The notes under the pieces: model-generated
Told to the model about the DNA's origin: nothing
The model's database searches: none
Seen by the model: only the letters and a program-made list of their open reading frames with translations
Assembly: GCF_039533685.1 (NCBI RefSeq)
Contig: NZ_BAAATZ010000002.1
Coordinates: 1-64,000, forward strand
Reading direction: 5' to 3'
DNA from: Actinocorallia aurantiaca
GTDB taxonomy: Bacteria; Actinomycetota; Actinomycetes; Streptosporangiales; Streptosporangiaceae
DNA: 64,000 bases
Shown here: positions 8,612-17,274 of the stretch, piece by piece
How the letters are laid out: each line of letters opens with the position of its first letter
How positions within the stretch are numbered: the first letter of the stretch is position 1
Program-made: the position numbers and the translations under genes

Positions 8612-8911
8612 AGCTCTGGATTTCCCTCCGATTGTCCTTATCGGCAGCCCCGCCCTCCCCCGAGAGGCGATCGGGCAGCCGGTATGGACGTTGACCAAAG
8701 CACATCACACGCTTTGCCGGAAGGTTACCGGAAGCCACAAATCTGAATAGTCCGCTGATTTTTATGACTCTCCTAGGCAAAGGATAACGATCAAGATATT
8801 GTTCCTCCGTAACGTGATCGTCAAGGGGCCGCTCGGTCGGAGGTGCGGCCCTTCCGGCGACCAGGGGCGCGCAAGGTCCGGAATACGGACACTTGATCTA
8901 CGGGGACCGAA
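8612..8911. promoter_or_regulatory. Divergent promoter region between the hydrolase/deacetylase and synthase operons
   Basis: These 300 bases contain no gene. They are more A+T-rich than the flanks around 8740-8820. Two related stretches, AACGATCAAG (about 8787) and GTGATCGTCAAG (about 8815), could be a repeated binding site. They must carry the promoters for both divergent polysaccharide operons. I recognise no riboswitch class in them. Confidence 0.4.
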
Positions 8912-9118
8912 ATGTATGCGAAGCTGCCATTCGGCACGCTCTTTGTCCTGCTCGGGGTGGCCTCGATGCCGGACGCCTCGCCTCCCGTCCAGGTGGCGAG
9001 AATCCTGCTGGCACTCGCGGGGGCGGGTTTCGGACTTTATTTGATCTTCTCGCTGGGCGTCCTCATCGCCCGGTTCCGGCTACGCGACCTGGAATCCAGG
9101 GAACGGCGCGCACTGTGA
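8912..9118 (+). CDS. Small two-helix membrane protein of the synthase operon
   Basis: A 68-residue protein with two hydrophobic stretches (about 5-20 and 28-52) and a basic tail RFRLRDLESRERRAL. No domain is recognised. The start ATG at 8912 is preceded by GGGGACC. Its TGA overlaps the GTG start of the next glycosyltransferase as GTGA, so the two are coupled and probably co-expressed in fixed ratio. Small membrane subunits accompany several polysaccharide synthases (for example PgaD or HmsS), so an accessory role is a reasonable inference, though there is no sequence match I can name. Confidence 0.75.
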   Translation: MYAKLPFGTLFVLLGVASMPDASPPVQVARILLALAGAGFGLYLIFSLGVLIARFRLRDLESRERRAL

Positions 9119-10338
9119 TCATCGCCGTCGGCGTCGGGCTCAGCCTGGCCATGATCGCCATGGCGATCGGCTACAACGGCGGCATGTTCCTGCTATCAAG
9201 GCATGCATACAAACAAAAAAACGACCAAGTCGGACGTTCGCGTTTTTATGTCTTCCTCGTGGCCTGCCTGAACGAGGAAAAAGTCATCAGGGCGAGCCTG
9301 GACCGCCTTTCCGACGTGCCCGGCGACACCCTCGTCCTCGTCATCGACGACGCCTCCGACGACGGAACGGCGGAGATCGTCCGAGAGGCGGGCGGCGACG
9401 TCCGGCTGTACCGGCGTGCCTTCCCGGAGGCGCGCAAGGGCAAGGGAGCCGCCCTCAACGCGGGCCTGGCGCACCTGCGCGCCTGCGGCCTGCTCGACGG
9501 ACACGACGCCGACGACGTGATCATCTGCGTCGTCGACGCGGACGGCAGGCTCGACCGGCACGCCGTCCTGGAGGTCGACCCGTACTTCGGCGACCCCCGG
9601 GTCGGCGCGGTCCAGATCGGCGTCCGCATGTACAACCGCGGCCTGGGCCTGCTGGCCCGGCTCCAGGACATGGAATTCGTCGTCTACGGCGAGATCTTCC
9701 AGAACGCGCGCCGCCACCTGGGCAGCGTGGGGATGGGCGGCAACGGGCAGTTCATGCGGCTGTCGGCGCTGGAGTCGCTTCCCGAAGACCCCTGGAGCGA
9801 CTGCCTCACCGAGGACCTCGACCTCGGCGTCCGGCTCATCGCCGCGGGCTGGACCAACGCCTTCTGCGGCTCGGCGGCCGTCTCCCAGCAGGCGGTCCTC
9901 ACCCTGGGCCGGCTGGTGCGCCAGCGCTCCCGCTGGTTCCAGGGCCACATGCAGGCGGCCCGCAAGCTCTACCCGCTGATCCTGCGCGAGATCGACGGCC
10001 GGGCCGCGGCCGACCTGCTCTACCACCTGTCGAGCCCGGTGCTGCTGCTGCTCACGTCGCTGCTGCCGGTCGGCTTCGTCATCGCGTTCGCCGACTCCGT
10101 GTGGCGGGGCGCGCTCGGCCCTCTGTGGTTCGCCTGGTTCTACGCGGTCACCTTCGGGATCGCGAACGTCTACGGCCACGTCTACCGGCAGCGCGAGAAA
10201 GCGGTGGGGCGGCTGCGCGCCCTCCTCATCGGGCACGTCTACATCCTGTACGGCTACATCTGGTTCCTCTCCGGCTGGTGGGCGCTGTGGCGCTACATGT
10301 CCGGCGAACAAGGCTGGCTCAAGACCGCCCGGACCTGA
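9115..10338 (+). CDS. Processive family-2 glycosyltransferase (PgaC/IcaA-like polysaccharide synthase)
   Basis: A 407-residue membrane GT2. It has an N-terminal helix (about 3-27), a GT-A domain with D78-D79 in VIDDASDDGT, the metal motif DADG at 141-144, the acceptor/base motif TED at 232-234 and the processive motif QRSRW (270-274), then three or four C-terminal helices. This is the arrangement of poly-N-acetylglucosamine and related synthases. The start is GTG 9115, overlapping the stop of the small membrane protein. It is followed after 30 bases by the UDP-GlcNAc 2-epimerase, which suggests UDP-ManNAc as a donor. No PilZ domain is present. Confidence 0.88.
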   Translation: MIIAVGVGLSLAMIAMAIGYNGGMFLLSRHAYKQKNDQVGRSRFYVFLVACLNEEKVIRASLDRLSDVPGDTLVLVIDDASDDGTAEIVREAGGDVRLYRRAFPEARKGKGAALNAGLAHLRACGLLDGHDADDVIICVVDADGRLDRHAVLEVDPYFGDPRVGAVQIGVRMYNRGLGLLARLQDMEFVVYGEIFQNARRHLGSVGMGGNGQFMRLSALESLPEDPWSDCLTEDLDLGVRLIAAGWTNAFCGSAAVSQQAVLTLGRLVRQRSRWFQGHMQAARKLYPLILREIDGRAAADLLYHLSSPVLLLLTSLLPVGFVIAFADSVWRGALGPLWFAWFYAVTFGIANVYGHVYRQREKAVGRLRALLIGHVYILYGYIWFLSGWWALWRYMSGEQGWLKTART

Positions 10339-10368
10339 CCCCCCCCCACCCCCACGCCAGGAGCACGC

Positions 10369-11643
10369 ATGCCCCCCTTCCCGGAGCCGATCCATGCCAT
10401 GATCGTCCTCGGCACGCGTCCGGAGGCCATCAAACTCGCCCCGGTCGCGCGCGCCATGGCCGAAGACCCCCGGTTCGAGCCCGTCGTCGTCAGCACCGGC
10501 CAGCACCGCGAGATGCTCGAGCAGATGCTGCACCTGCTCGAGGTGAAGATCACCACGGACCTCGCCGTGATGCGCGAGCGGCAGGACCTCGCCGGGCTGA
10601 CCGGACGGCTCGTGGACGGGCTCGGCCGCACCATCTCCGAGGCCCGGCCCGACCTCGTCGTCGTCCAGGGCGACACCACCACCGCGATGTGCGGAGCGCT
10701 CGCCGCCAGCTACCAGAAGGTCCCGGTCGCGCACGTCGAGGCGGGCCTGCGGACCGGCGACCTCGGCAACCCGTTCCCCGAGGAGATCAACCGGCAGCTC
10801 ATCGGCAGGATCTCGCGCTGGCACTTCGCGCCCACCGAACGGTCGGCGGGACACCTGCGCCACGAGGGCGTCCCGGACGAGCGGATCGAGGTGACGGGCA
10901 ACACCGTCATCGACAACCTGTTCTGGATGCTCGCACGCGGCCAGGGGGTCCCGGCGTTCCGGACCGGCGGTACCGATCCGGGGGACGACCCCCGGACCCC
11001 CGAAGGCCGGGCCGGCCGATCCTCGCTGCGCTCCGGCGGTACCGATCCGGGGGACGACCCCCGGACCCCCGAAGGCCGGGCCGGCCGATCCTCGCTGCGC
11101 TCCGGTCGTCCGTCCCGGATCCTCGTGACGCTGCACCGGCGCGAGAGCCAGGGCGAGGAGATGACCGCGATGGCCCGCTCGCTGCGCAGGCTCGCCGACC
11201 GCGGCGACTGCGAACTGCTGCTGCCGCTGCACAAGAGCCCGGCCGTCCGCGAGTCCCTGCTGCCGATCCTGGACGGCCACAGCCGGGTGACGATCGTCGA
11301 ACCGCTCGGGTACGCAGACTTCGCCGCGACGCTCGCCGAATGCGATCTGGTGCTCACCGATTCGGGCGGGGTGCAGGAGGAGGCGCCCAGCCTGGGCAAA
11401 CCCGTCCTCGTGCTGCGGGCCACGACGGAGCGCCCGGAGGCCGTCGAGGCGGGCGCCGCCAAGCTCATCGGCACCGACGCCGCCGTCCTCTACGATGAGG
11501 CGACCCGACTGCTCGACGACCACGACCTGTACGCCGGGATGGCCAACGTGGTGAACCCGTTCGGCGACGGAAGAGCCGCCGAACGCATCATCGCCTCGCT
11601 GACCCGCGACCACGGCGCCCTGCCCGCGGGGGTGCTGAACTGA
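10369..11643 (+). CDS. wecB: UDP-N-acetylglucosamine 2-epimerase (non-hydrolysing) with an in-frame repeat insertion
   Basis: Cytoplasmic enzyme interconverting UDP-GlcNAc and UDP-ManNAc. Family motifs are present: GTRPEAIKLAP near the N-terminus, VQGDTTTA, HVEAGLRTGD, PFPEEINR, VTGNTVIDN, LTLHRRES-like VTLHRRES and LTDSGGVQEEAP. Length is 424 residues against about 360-380 usual. The excess is a 46-residue insert at about 200-245, made of two identical 23-residue units beginning GGTDPGDDPRTPEG. It lies in the linker between the two Rossmann domains, where it may be tolerated. A run of C precedes the gene (10339-10350), then GGAGCACGC and the ATG. It supplies ManNAc donor for the neighbouring synthase (inferred). 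Confidence 0.92.
   Translation: MPPFPEPIHAMIVLGTRPEAIKLAPVARAMAEDPRFEPVVVSTGQHREMLEQMLHLLEVKITTDLAVMRERQDLAGLTGRLVDGLGRTISEARPDLVVVQGDTTTAMCGALAASYQKVPVAHVEAGLRTGDLGNPFPEEINRQLIGRISRWHFAPTERSAGHLRHEGVPDERIEVTGNTVIDNLFWMLARGQGVPAFRTGGTDPGDDPRTPEGRAGRSSLRSGGTDPGDDPRTPEGRAGRSSLRSGRPSRILVTLHRRESQGEEMTAMARSLRRLADRGDCELLLPLHKSPAVRESLLPILDGHSRVTIVEPLGYADFAATLAECDLVLTDSGGVQEEAPSLGKPVLVLRATTERPEAVEAGAAKLIGTDAAVLYDEATRLLDDHDLYAGMANVVNPFGDGRAAERIIASLTRDHGALPAGVLN
10964..11105 (+). repeat. Two perfect 69-bp tandem copies plus 4 bases, in frame inside the epimerase gene
   Basis: Copies run 10964-11032 and 11033-11101 with no mismatch, then CCGG at 11102-11105. Each copy contains the inverted repeat CCGGGGG-ACGA-CCCCCGG (10978-10995 in copy 1) and the palindrome GGCCGGCC. 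The length is a multiple of three and has no stop in the reading frame used, so the gene stays open. Confidence 0.95.
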
Positions 11644-11671
11644 CCCGATCATCGACCGGACAGGCCCCCCT

Positions 11672-12355
11672 TTGAGCATCCCCGAAGGCCCCCGTCACCG
11701 GCGTGCGAGGCGCCGGCGCTGGCCTTTCCTCCTGGGGGTGCTGCTGATCCCGGTGGTGCTGCTGCAGCAGTTCACCCGCGACGACGGCCCGCGAGGGGCG
11801 TTCACGCGCTGGACGGACGGCACCGTGCACGGCCCGTGGCGGTCGGTCTTCGACGGCCACGGGCTCAACGGCATCCGTGACGGAGTCATAAGCATGCGGC
11901 CGATGCCGCCGACGCGGCCCGATGAGACCCACGCAGGACTCATCGTCTCGGCCGCGAGCCACACCGGCCTCGACTTCCGGCTGGAGACCCGGACGACCGA
12001 GGCGCTGCGCAAGCCGCGGGGCAACCCGTGGGAGGTGTCCTGGGTCGTCTGGGCCTACACCGACCCCGAGCACTTCTACTACCTGGCGCTGAAGCCGAAC
12101 GGCTGGGAGCTGGGCAAACGCGACCCGGCCTACCCGGGAGGGCAGCGGTTCCTCGCGACCGGCCACCGCGCCTTCCCCCTGGGCGAGTGGTACTCGGTGA
12201 AGATCGAGCAGCGGGACGCCACCCTGAAGGTCCACGCCGAGGGCGACGAGCTGACCGCCTTCACCGACCGGGAGCGCCCCTACCCGTCCGGTTCGGTCGG
12301 CATGTACACCGAGGACGCGGCCGTGGAGTTCCGCGACATCGAGATCGGCGGCTGA
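11672..12355 (+). CDS. Membrane-anchored LamG/DUF1080-like (concanavalin-like) protein
   Basis: A 227-residue protein with a basic N-terminus followed by one membrane helix (about 18-33, FLLGVLLIPVVLLQQF), then an extracellular beta-rich domain. Features such as WRSVFDGHGLNGI, GLDFRLETRTTEA, FYYLALKPNGWELGK, WYSVKIEQRDATLKVH and SGSVGMYTEDAAVEFRDIEI are those of DUF1080/LamG-type jelly-roll domains that bind or cleave glycans. The start is a TTG at 11672 preceded by GGACAGG. No ATG or GTG lies before the helix. It ends the synthase operon and would sit on the outer face, perhaps holding the polymer. No catalytic residues can be assigned. Confidence 0.68.
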   Translation: MSIPEGPRHRRARRRRWPFLLGVLLIPVVLLQQFTRDDGPRGAFTRWTDGTVHGPWRSVFDGHGLNGIRDGVISMRPMPPTRPDETHAGLIVSAASHTGLDFRLETRTTEALRKPRGNPWEVSWVVWAYTDPEHFYYLALKPNGWELGKRDPAYPGGQRFLATGHRAFPLGEWYSVKIEQRDATLKVHAEGDELTAFTDRERPYPSGSVGMYTEDAAVEFRDIEIGG

Positions 12356-12400
12356 GGTCCGCGGCCCCTCCGCCTCACCGGAGGAGCGGCGCCGCCGCGG

Positions 12401-13426
12401 TCAGGGCCTCCTCGGGTCGAAGCCGAAGACCTTCCGCGAGGCCGCCTCACGGAAGGCGGTGAGGGACGCCGCACTCGACTCGACCCGCCAGTCGCGTTCC
12501 TTGTCGTAGTTGAACCAGACGATGCCCACGATGCTCTTGCGGCTCGCGACCTCGGCGAAGAGCTCGGCGATGTGGGCCGGTTTCTCGGGAGCCTCGGGAA
12601 CCGCGGTCTCCGCCAGGATCACGGGTTTCGCCGTGAGCTTCCTGACCTGCTCGAAGGTCGGGGTGAAGAGATCGTCGAACGTGCTCCGCCCACCCGACCA
12701 GACGTAGTAGCCGATCGGCGCGACCCAGTCCACGAAGGAGTCCCCCGGCCAGTAGGAGGCCATGGGTTTCATCCGGGGGACCTCCAGGTCGATGTTCGGG
12801 CTCCAGACCCAGATGACGTTCGTCGCTCCCAGCCGGTTGAACACGGTGTGCACGTGGCGGAACGCGGCGACGTAGTCCTCGGCGGCCTCCTTGTTCCAGG
12901 GGAACCACCAGCCGTTCATCTCGTGCGCGAAGACGAGCGCGGTGGGGATGTCGGTCGCCGCCAGAGCCGACGCGTACTCGATGAGGTACTCGTCGTGCCT
13001 GCCCGCGGCGATGTCGGCGAGCTTGGCCTTGTAGGGCTCCCACGAGATCATCGGGACGGCGCCGGCCTTCCACGCGTTCTCCAGGCGGTCGCGTTCGAGC
13101 CGGTCGCCGAAGGCCGAGTAGAAGCCGAGGATGTTCGCCTTCTTGCCGACCGCCTTGTTCCATTCGGCGATCGGCCCGGTGGTCTTGGGAACGTCCGGCA
13201 GCCACGCGCCGAGGTACTTCCGGCGGGGCTTGACCAGCTGCGAGACGTCGAACCTGCCCTCGGCGCGCCCGGCGGTGGCCTCGGTGTCGTAGGTGACGGA
13301 GTACCCGGCCCGCGCGTCCATGGGAACGGGACGCCGGTAGGTGGCGAGCCGGGCGTCGGAGCAGCCCGCCAGCACGGCCATGGCGAGGAGGCAGGCGGCG
13401 GCGCGCCGGCGGGAAAGGGATCTCAT
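12401..13426 (-). CDS. GH26-like (beta-mannanase-type) glycosidase lipoprotein
   Basis: Extracytoplasmic TIM-barrel hydrolase of 341 residues. The signal peptide ends in AVLAGC, a good lipobox. The clan-A pattern of family 26 is visible: acid/base E in FAHEMNGWWFPW, then NVIWVWSPNID and VDWVAPIGYYVW, with the nucleophile E in VILAETAVPE and a closing IVWFNYDKERDW. Family 26 contains mannanases and related beta-1,3/1,4 glycanases. It starts 14 bases after the stop of the GT2-GT39 fusion and is surely co-transcribed. Together with the GH113-like lipoprotein it gives the locus two cell-surface glycosidases with a mannan-type fold. The true substrate is unknown. Confidence 0.82.
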   Translation of the reverse strand: MRSLSRRRAAACLLAMAVLAGCSDARLATYRRPVPMDARAGYSVTYDTEATAGRAEGRFDVSQLVKPRRKYLGAWLPDVPKTTGPIAEWNKAVGKKANILGFYSAFGDRLERDRLENAWKAGAVPMISWEPYKAKLADIAAGRHDEYLIEYASALAATDIPTALVFAHEMNGWWFPWNKEAAEDYVAAFRHVHTVFNRLGATNVIWVWSPNIDLEVPRMKPMASYWPGDSFVDWVAPIGYYVWSGGRSTFDDLFTPTFEQVRKLTAKPVILAETAVPEAPEKPAHIAELFAEVASRKSIVGIVWFNYDKERDWRVESSAASLTAFREAASRKVFGFDPRRP

Positions 13427-13440
13427 GGCGAAGCCGAACC

Positions 13441-16400
13441 TCAGGATGCCGGGTCGCGGGTCCAGAGCTCGTACGCCCCGACCCCGGAGAAGAGTTGGAA
13501 GGGGATCATCCGCTCCATGCGGTAGCGGCCCCCGTAGACGAGCGCGCTGCGGATGGCGCGGATGTTCGGGCTCTCGTCGGCGGTGCCGGCGCTGAGCACG
13601 ATGACCTCGAAGTGGCCGTCGGCGATGGCCGCCTCGTAGGCGTCGGGGCCTTCGAGGTACTCGCCCTTCTCGGTGGTGTAGTCGAGGAAGCTCTCGCCGC
13701 GGAACGTTCCCGGGGTCGTCACGTCCCGCAGGTAGTACGACGGGATCTCGAAGCCCTGCACCAGGTACGGGCCGCCGTCCTTGGACACGTGCTTCCGCAG
13801 CTCGGCGACCATGACGCCGGAGTCGGGCCAGCCGTGGAAGCGGACGTTCGCCTGGGCCATGCCGAGGACGAGGCTGACGGAGACCACCGCGATGCCGAAC
13901 TGCAGGTATCTGAAGTGGTTGCCCATCAGCCGGGTGACGCCCACGCCGGCGATCACGGAGGTGAACAGCAGCCCGTAGCCGACGTGCTTGGCGAGCGACG
14001 TGTTCGTCTGCAGGTGGATCTGGTAGGCGGGCGCGAGGAAGGCGGTCCCGACCAGGGTGGTGACGAGGAGGATCCGCCAGCCGCGTCCGGGCACGGGGTT
14101 CGCGACGCCGACGGGCACCTCGCCCATGCCGGCCTTGCGGACGTACAGGACGGAGCCGGTGATGCCCATGACCAGCACGACGCCGGACCACTCGAGCGAG
14201 TTCATCGCGAGGTAGCCGAAGCCGTCGGTGCCGTGATCCCGTTCGGTGGTCGTCTGCTGGAGGGCGGCGAGCACACCGGTGGCGACGAGCACCAGGTACG
14301 ACAGCGCCGCGGAGCCCAGCCCGATGGCGCCGGTGCGGACGACCCCCCACTTGGCGCCGTGGGTGCGTGCGGCCACCAGGCCGCCCAGCACCGCGATGGT
14401 CGGGATGTAGAGGGCCGAGGCGTACTTGACCCCGGTCGCCAGAGCGAGGACCGGAACGGCCGTGAGCGCCAGCCACATGCCGGAGCGGCCCGCGTAGACG
14501 ACGATCCAGGCGGCGATCGCGAGCAGGAAGAGCGCGGGGCCGTCGTAGGTGGCGAAGTTCCCCAGGAACTGGGTCGACTGCAGGGTCGCGAACAGCGCCG
14601 CCGCGCACAGGCCGACGCGCTCGTTGAACATCCGCCGGCTGATCGAGTACAGCAGGGCGGTGGTGCCGAGCATGCACGCGAGGCTGCCGATCCTGACGAG
14701 CGCCAGCCCGCCGAGGTCGTCGAGGACGGCCGCCGCCACCGGGTACAGCTGCGGGGCGCCCGAGAAGTACTCCGCGAATCCGAACTGGTCGAGCGACGTC
14801 CCGTTCCGCAGGTGGTCGAGGACGAGGTGGCCGGCCCAGACGTAGAGCGCCTCGTCCTGGTGGGCGGTGTTCCTGAGCCGGAGGGAGAGGATCGCCTGGC
14901 CGAACAGGACGGCCGACAGCATGATCCGCCCGAGCCACAGGCGCCGCCCGCCGGTGTGGGCGAGCCAGCCCATGGCAGGGGTGCGGGGGATCGCGTAGCG
15001 CCTCCGGCCGTCCATGATCGCCGGGGTTCCGTCCTCGGCGGGGGGCTTGGGCTGGATGAGGATGCGCGCCACGATCACGAGGCTGAACATCCCGCTGACC
15101 AAGACCAGGGTGAAGTCCGGCGGGTAGAGGGTCAGCGTCCGCCAGAACGCGGCGCCCACCCACAGCAGCGAGGTGCCCATGCCCCAGCCCCACACGCCGA
15201 TCCAGAAGCGGCGGTGCCTGCTCTTCTTCGCGCCGCCCGAGCCGGTCGGCTGCCAGCCCATGGGGCGGCCGCGCAGCAGGTCGTAGATCGCGAAGACGTG
15301 CGCCCAGCTGTACATCAGCCGGATCGACCACGACTCCAGCCGGAACGGCGACCGGTGCCAGAGCGGGAAGATCAGCATCGTGTAGACGAGGCTGGGGAGA
15401 ATCCAGACGAGGTTCTCGATCCGCACCAGATCCGGCAGGAACAGCAGGAGCGTGAGCGGGATCAGCGGTGAGACGAAGACGAAGACCGCGGTGTGGATGT
15501 AGTACAGGAAGCCGGAGCAGTAGGACAGCCGGCTCACGAACCGCATCTTCGTCGACCAGAACTTCTTGCTGCTCAGCAGGCTCATCGAGCCCATGCACCA
15601 GCGGTACTGCTGGTTGAAGAACGCTCCGGTGCTGTCCGGGCACTGGCCGGCCGACAGCGCGACCGGCACATACTTCAGGCCCCACCCGAGCTTGCGCAGG
15701 TCGAAGCCGGTGTGGACGTCCTCGGAGTGCCCGATGAGGGTGGTGCCGCCGTTCTCGGCGAGCGCGGCACGCCGGTAGAGCGCGCAGGTGCCCACGCAGA
15801 TCGAGCCGTCGACGCTCTGCCGCGACACCTGCACGGAGCGGTAGAACAGCTCCTGGACGGCGCCGGCGCCGCGTTCGATCCAGTTCTGCTCGTCGAGCAC
15901 CCGGAAGTACTGCGGGGACTGGACGATGCCGAGCTTCGGGTCGGCGTCCATGTGCGGGATGAGCTCTTCGAGCATGTCGGAGCGGGGGGCGAAGTCCGCG
16001 TCGAGGATGAGGATGAAGTCGCCGCTCGAGCGCCGGAAGCCGTACTGCATGTTGCCGGCCTTCTTGAACCAGCCCCGGTTCGGCCGGACCTCGTAACGGA
16101 ACTGGAAGTCCCGGGCGAGCTCCCTGATCTCGGCGCTGTCGGAGTCGTCCAGCACGTAGGGGACGACCTTGCCGGGGTAGCGGATCGCCAGCTCCCGCAC
16201 GTGGGTCCAGGTGTTGTGCAGGACGTCGAGGGGTTCGCCGCAGACCGGCAGGAAGATGTCGACGCTGGGATAGCGCCTGGGCCGCCACGACTCGACGAGC
16301 CGCTTGTGGCCCTCCAGGTCGAAGTCCCTGGTGAAGAGGTTGATCCGCAGCGAGACCAGGTAGTAGAGCACCGTGAAGATCAGGAACGGCACGAAGATCA

Positions 16401-16932
16401 GGGCCAGGGCGCTCGACTGCGTGAACTTGACCTGGCTCACCGTCAGGCCGGCGAAGCTGATCAGGGAGAACAGGTTCAGCAGCCACATCCGGCGGACGAC
16501 GTAGGAGTACTTCTCCTCGTCGTCGGGCGGACGCGGCAGGAGCTTGGAGACCGGTCCGGTGTGCTTCGGCGGAGGCGGCAGGGGCATCCGGCGGGCCCGG
16601 TTGCGCCGGACGAGGTCACGCCGGGTCTGGAGGGTCTCCGAGGACAGCGTTCTCATCGTCGAGAAGGCGCCGTCGACGAGCGTCTCGGTGGCGGAGGGCG
16701 ATCCGGGGCGGGCACCGCGCGGGTCGTCCATGATCGTCTTGTTCGGGCCCTGGTCCGGCATGCCGACACGCTGCGGCGGCGTGGGCCGTCCGCGGCGGGG
16801 ACGTCGAGGCGGAGCCTGCGGCGGGCGGCCTCGCCGCAGGATGGCGGGCGGGGGAGGATCCTGCAGATCGGCCCACCAGTCGTAGTCGGACACGTCCCAT
16901 GATGGTCGGGCCGGGTCGTTCCCCTCGGTCAC
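13441..16932 (-). CDS. Bifunctional GT2 - GT39/ArnT-like membrane glycosyltransferase fusion
   Basis: A 1163-residue membrane protein. Residues about 1-150 are Pro/Arg-rich and cytoplasmic. Residues about 150-640 are a cellulose-synthase-like GT2 with DDSDS, DADF, an EDVHTGFD helix, QQYRW and several helices, closely similar to the gene at the window start. Residues about 650-1160 are a second, multi-helix GT-C module with the loop-1 acidic motif HQDEALYVW typical of GT39/ArnT-type polyprenyl-phosphate-sugar transferases. The frame is continuous. The start is set at the GTG at 16930-16932, which has GGGGAG seven bases upstream; the GTG two codons earlier sits on the Shine-Dalgarno. It is followed by the GH26-like gene. 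Fusion of a nucleotide-sugar synthase to a lipid-linked-sugar transferase suggests a backbone-plus-branch activity (inferred). Confidence 0.85.
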   Translation of the reverse strand: MTEGNDPARPSWDVSDYDWWADLQDPPPPAILRRGRPPQAPPRRPRRGRPTPPQRVGMPDQGPNKTIMDDPRGARPGSPSATETLVDGAFSTMRTLSSETLQTRRDLVRRNRARRMPLPPPPKHTGPVSKLLPRPPDDEEKYSYVVRRMWLLNLFSLISFAGLTVSQVKFTQSSALALIFVPFLIFTVLYYLVSLRINLFTRDFDLEGHKRLVESWRPRRYPSVDIFLPVCGEPLDVLHNTWTHVRELAIRYPGKVVPYVLDDSDSAEIRELARDFQFRYEVRPNRGWFKKAGNMQYGFRRSSGDFILILDADFAPRSDMLEELIPHMDADPKLGIVQSPQYFRVLDEQNWIERGAGAVQELFYRSVQVSRQSVDGSICVGTCALYRRAALAENGGTTLIGHSEDVHTGFDLRKLGWGLKYVPVALSAGQCPDSTGAFFNQQYRWCMGSMSLLSSKKFWSTKMRFVSRLSYCSGFLYYIHTAVFVFVSPLIPLTLLLFLPDLVRIENLVWILPSLVYTMLIFPLWHRSPFRLESWSIRLMYSWAHVFAIYDLLRGRPMGWQPTGSGGAKKSRHRRFWIGVWGWGMGTSLLWVGAAFWRTLTLYPPDFTLVLVSGMFSLVIVARILIQPKPPAEDGTPAIMDGRRRYAIPRTPAMGWLAHTGGRRLWLGRIMLSAVLFGQAILSLRLRNTAHQDEALYVWAGHLVLDHLRNGTSLDQFGFAEYFSGAPQLYPVAAAVLDDLGGLALVRIGSLACMLGTTALLYSISRRMFNERVGLCAAALFATLQSTQFLGNFATYDGPALFLLAIAAWIVVYAGRSGMWLALTAVPVLALATGVKYASALYIPTIAVLGGLVAARTHGAKWGVVRTGAIGLGSAALSYLVLVATGVLAALQQTTTERDHGTDGFGYLAMNSLEWSGVVLVMGITGSVLYVRKAGMGEVPVGVANPVPGRGWRILLVTTLVGTAFLAPAYQIHLQTNTSLAKHVGYGLLFTSVIAGVGVTRLMGNHFRYLQFGIAVVSVSLVLGMAQANVRFHGWPDSGVMVAELRKHVSKDGGPYLVQGFEIPSYYLRDVTTPGTFRGESFLDYTTEKGEYLEGPDAYEAAIADGHFEVIVLSAGTADESPNIRAIRSALVYGGRYRMERMIPFQLFSGVGAYELWTRDPAS

Positions 16933-17274
16933 TGTCACGCTCCCCCGCGCACGTCTCGGGACTGGCCGGGCACCCGCCCCCTCGGGAACCCCTGGTTGAA
17001 ACTACAACCTCCCGGACTATCGGCGCACAGGACACCTTACGCGATTGTGTTATCTATTCACATGATTTAGCAGATGTGAGCAGTTAATGATCTTCTTTGG
17101 GCAAGTGAGCGAAGTTCAATCCAGATCAGGAGTTTCGACACCGCCCGCGAACGCGCCCGTGGCTCATGATGGCCTGGTTTCCGAAGATGACCCGCGGTCC
17201 GGGCGGGTAAGAGATCATGACGGATATATCGGCGAAACGGCTCCTACGCGACGTAGCAGGTATGAGGGGAAGCC
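16933..17274. promoter_or_regulatory. Divergent intergenic region between the GT fusion and pgi
   Basis: No gene is seen here. Small inverted repeats are present: GGTTG/CAACC (16994-17009), CACAT/ATGTG around 17055-17075, and CTACG-CGA-CGTAG (17244-17256) just before pgi. An A+T-richer core at about 17040-17110 probably holds the promoters for both directions. Confidence 0.35.

Noticed and set aside
8612..8911. Possible cyclic-di-nucleotide riboswitch before the polysaccharide genes
   Set aside because: I looked for GEMM and ydaO-type consensus segments and found no convincing match.
12401..16486. A 1361-codon minus-strand frame across two genes
   Set aside because: Only its last 341 codons (the GH26-like gene) are coding. 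The rest is the +1 shadow of the fusion gene.
13495..16902. Long plus-strand frames opposite the GT2-GT39 fusion
   Set aside because: Low-complexity Asp/Gly/Arg/Val sequence antisense to a gene with clear motifs; no start signals.
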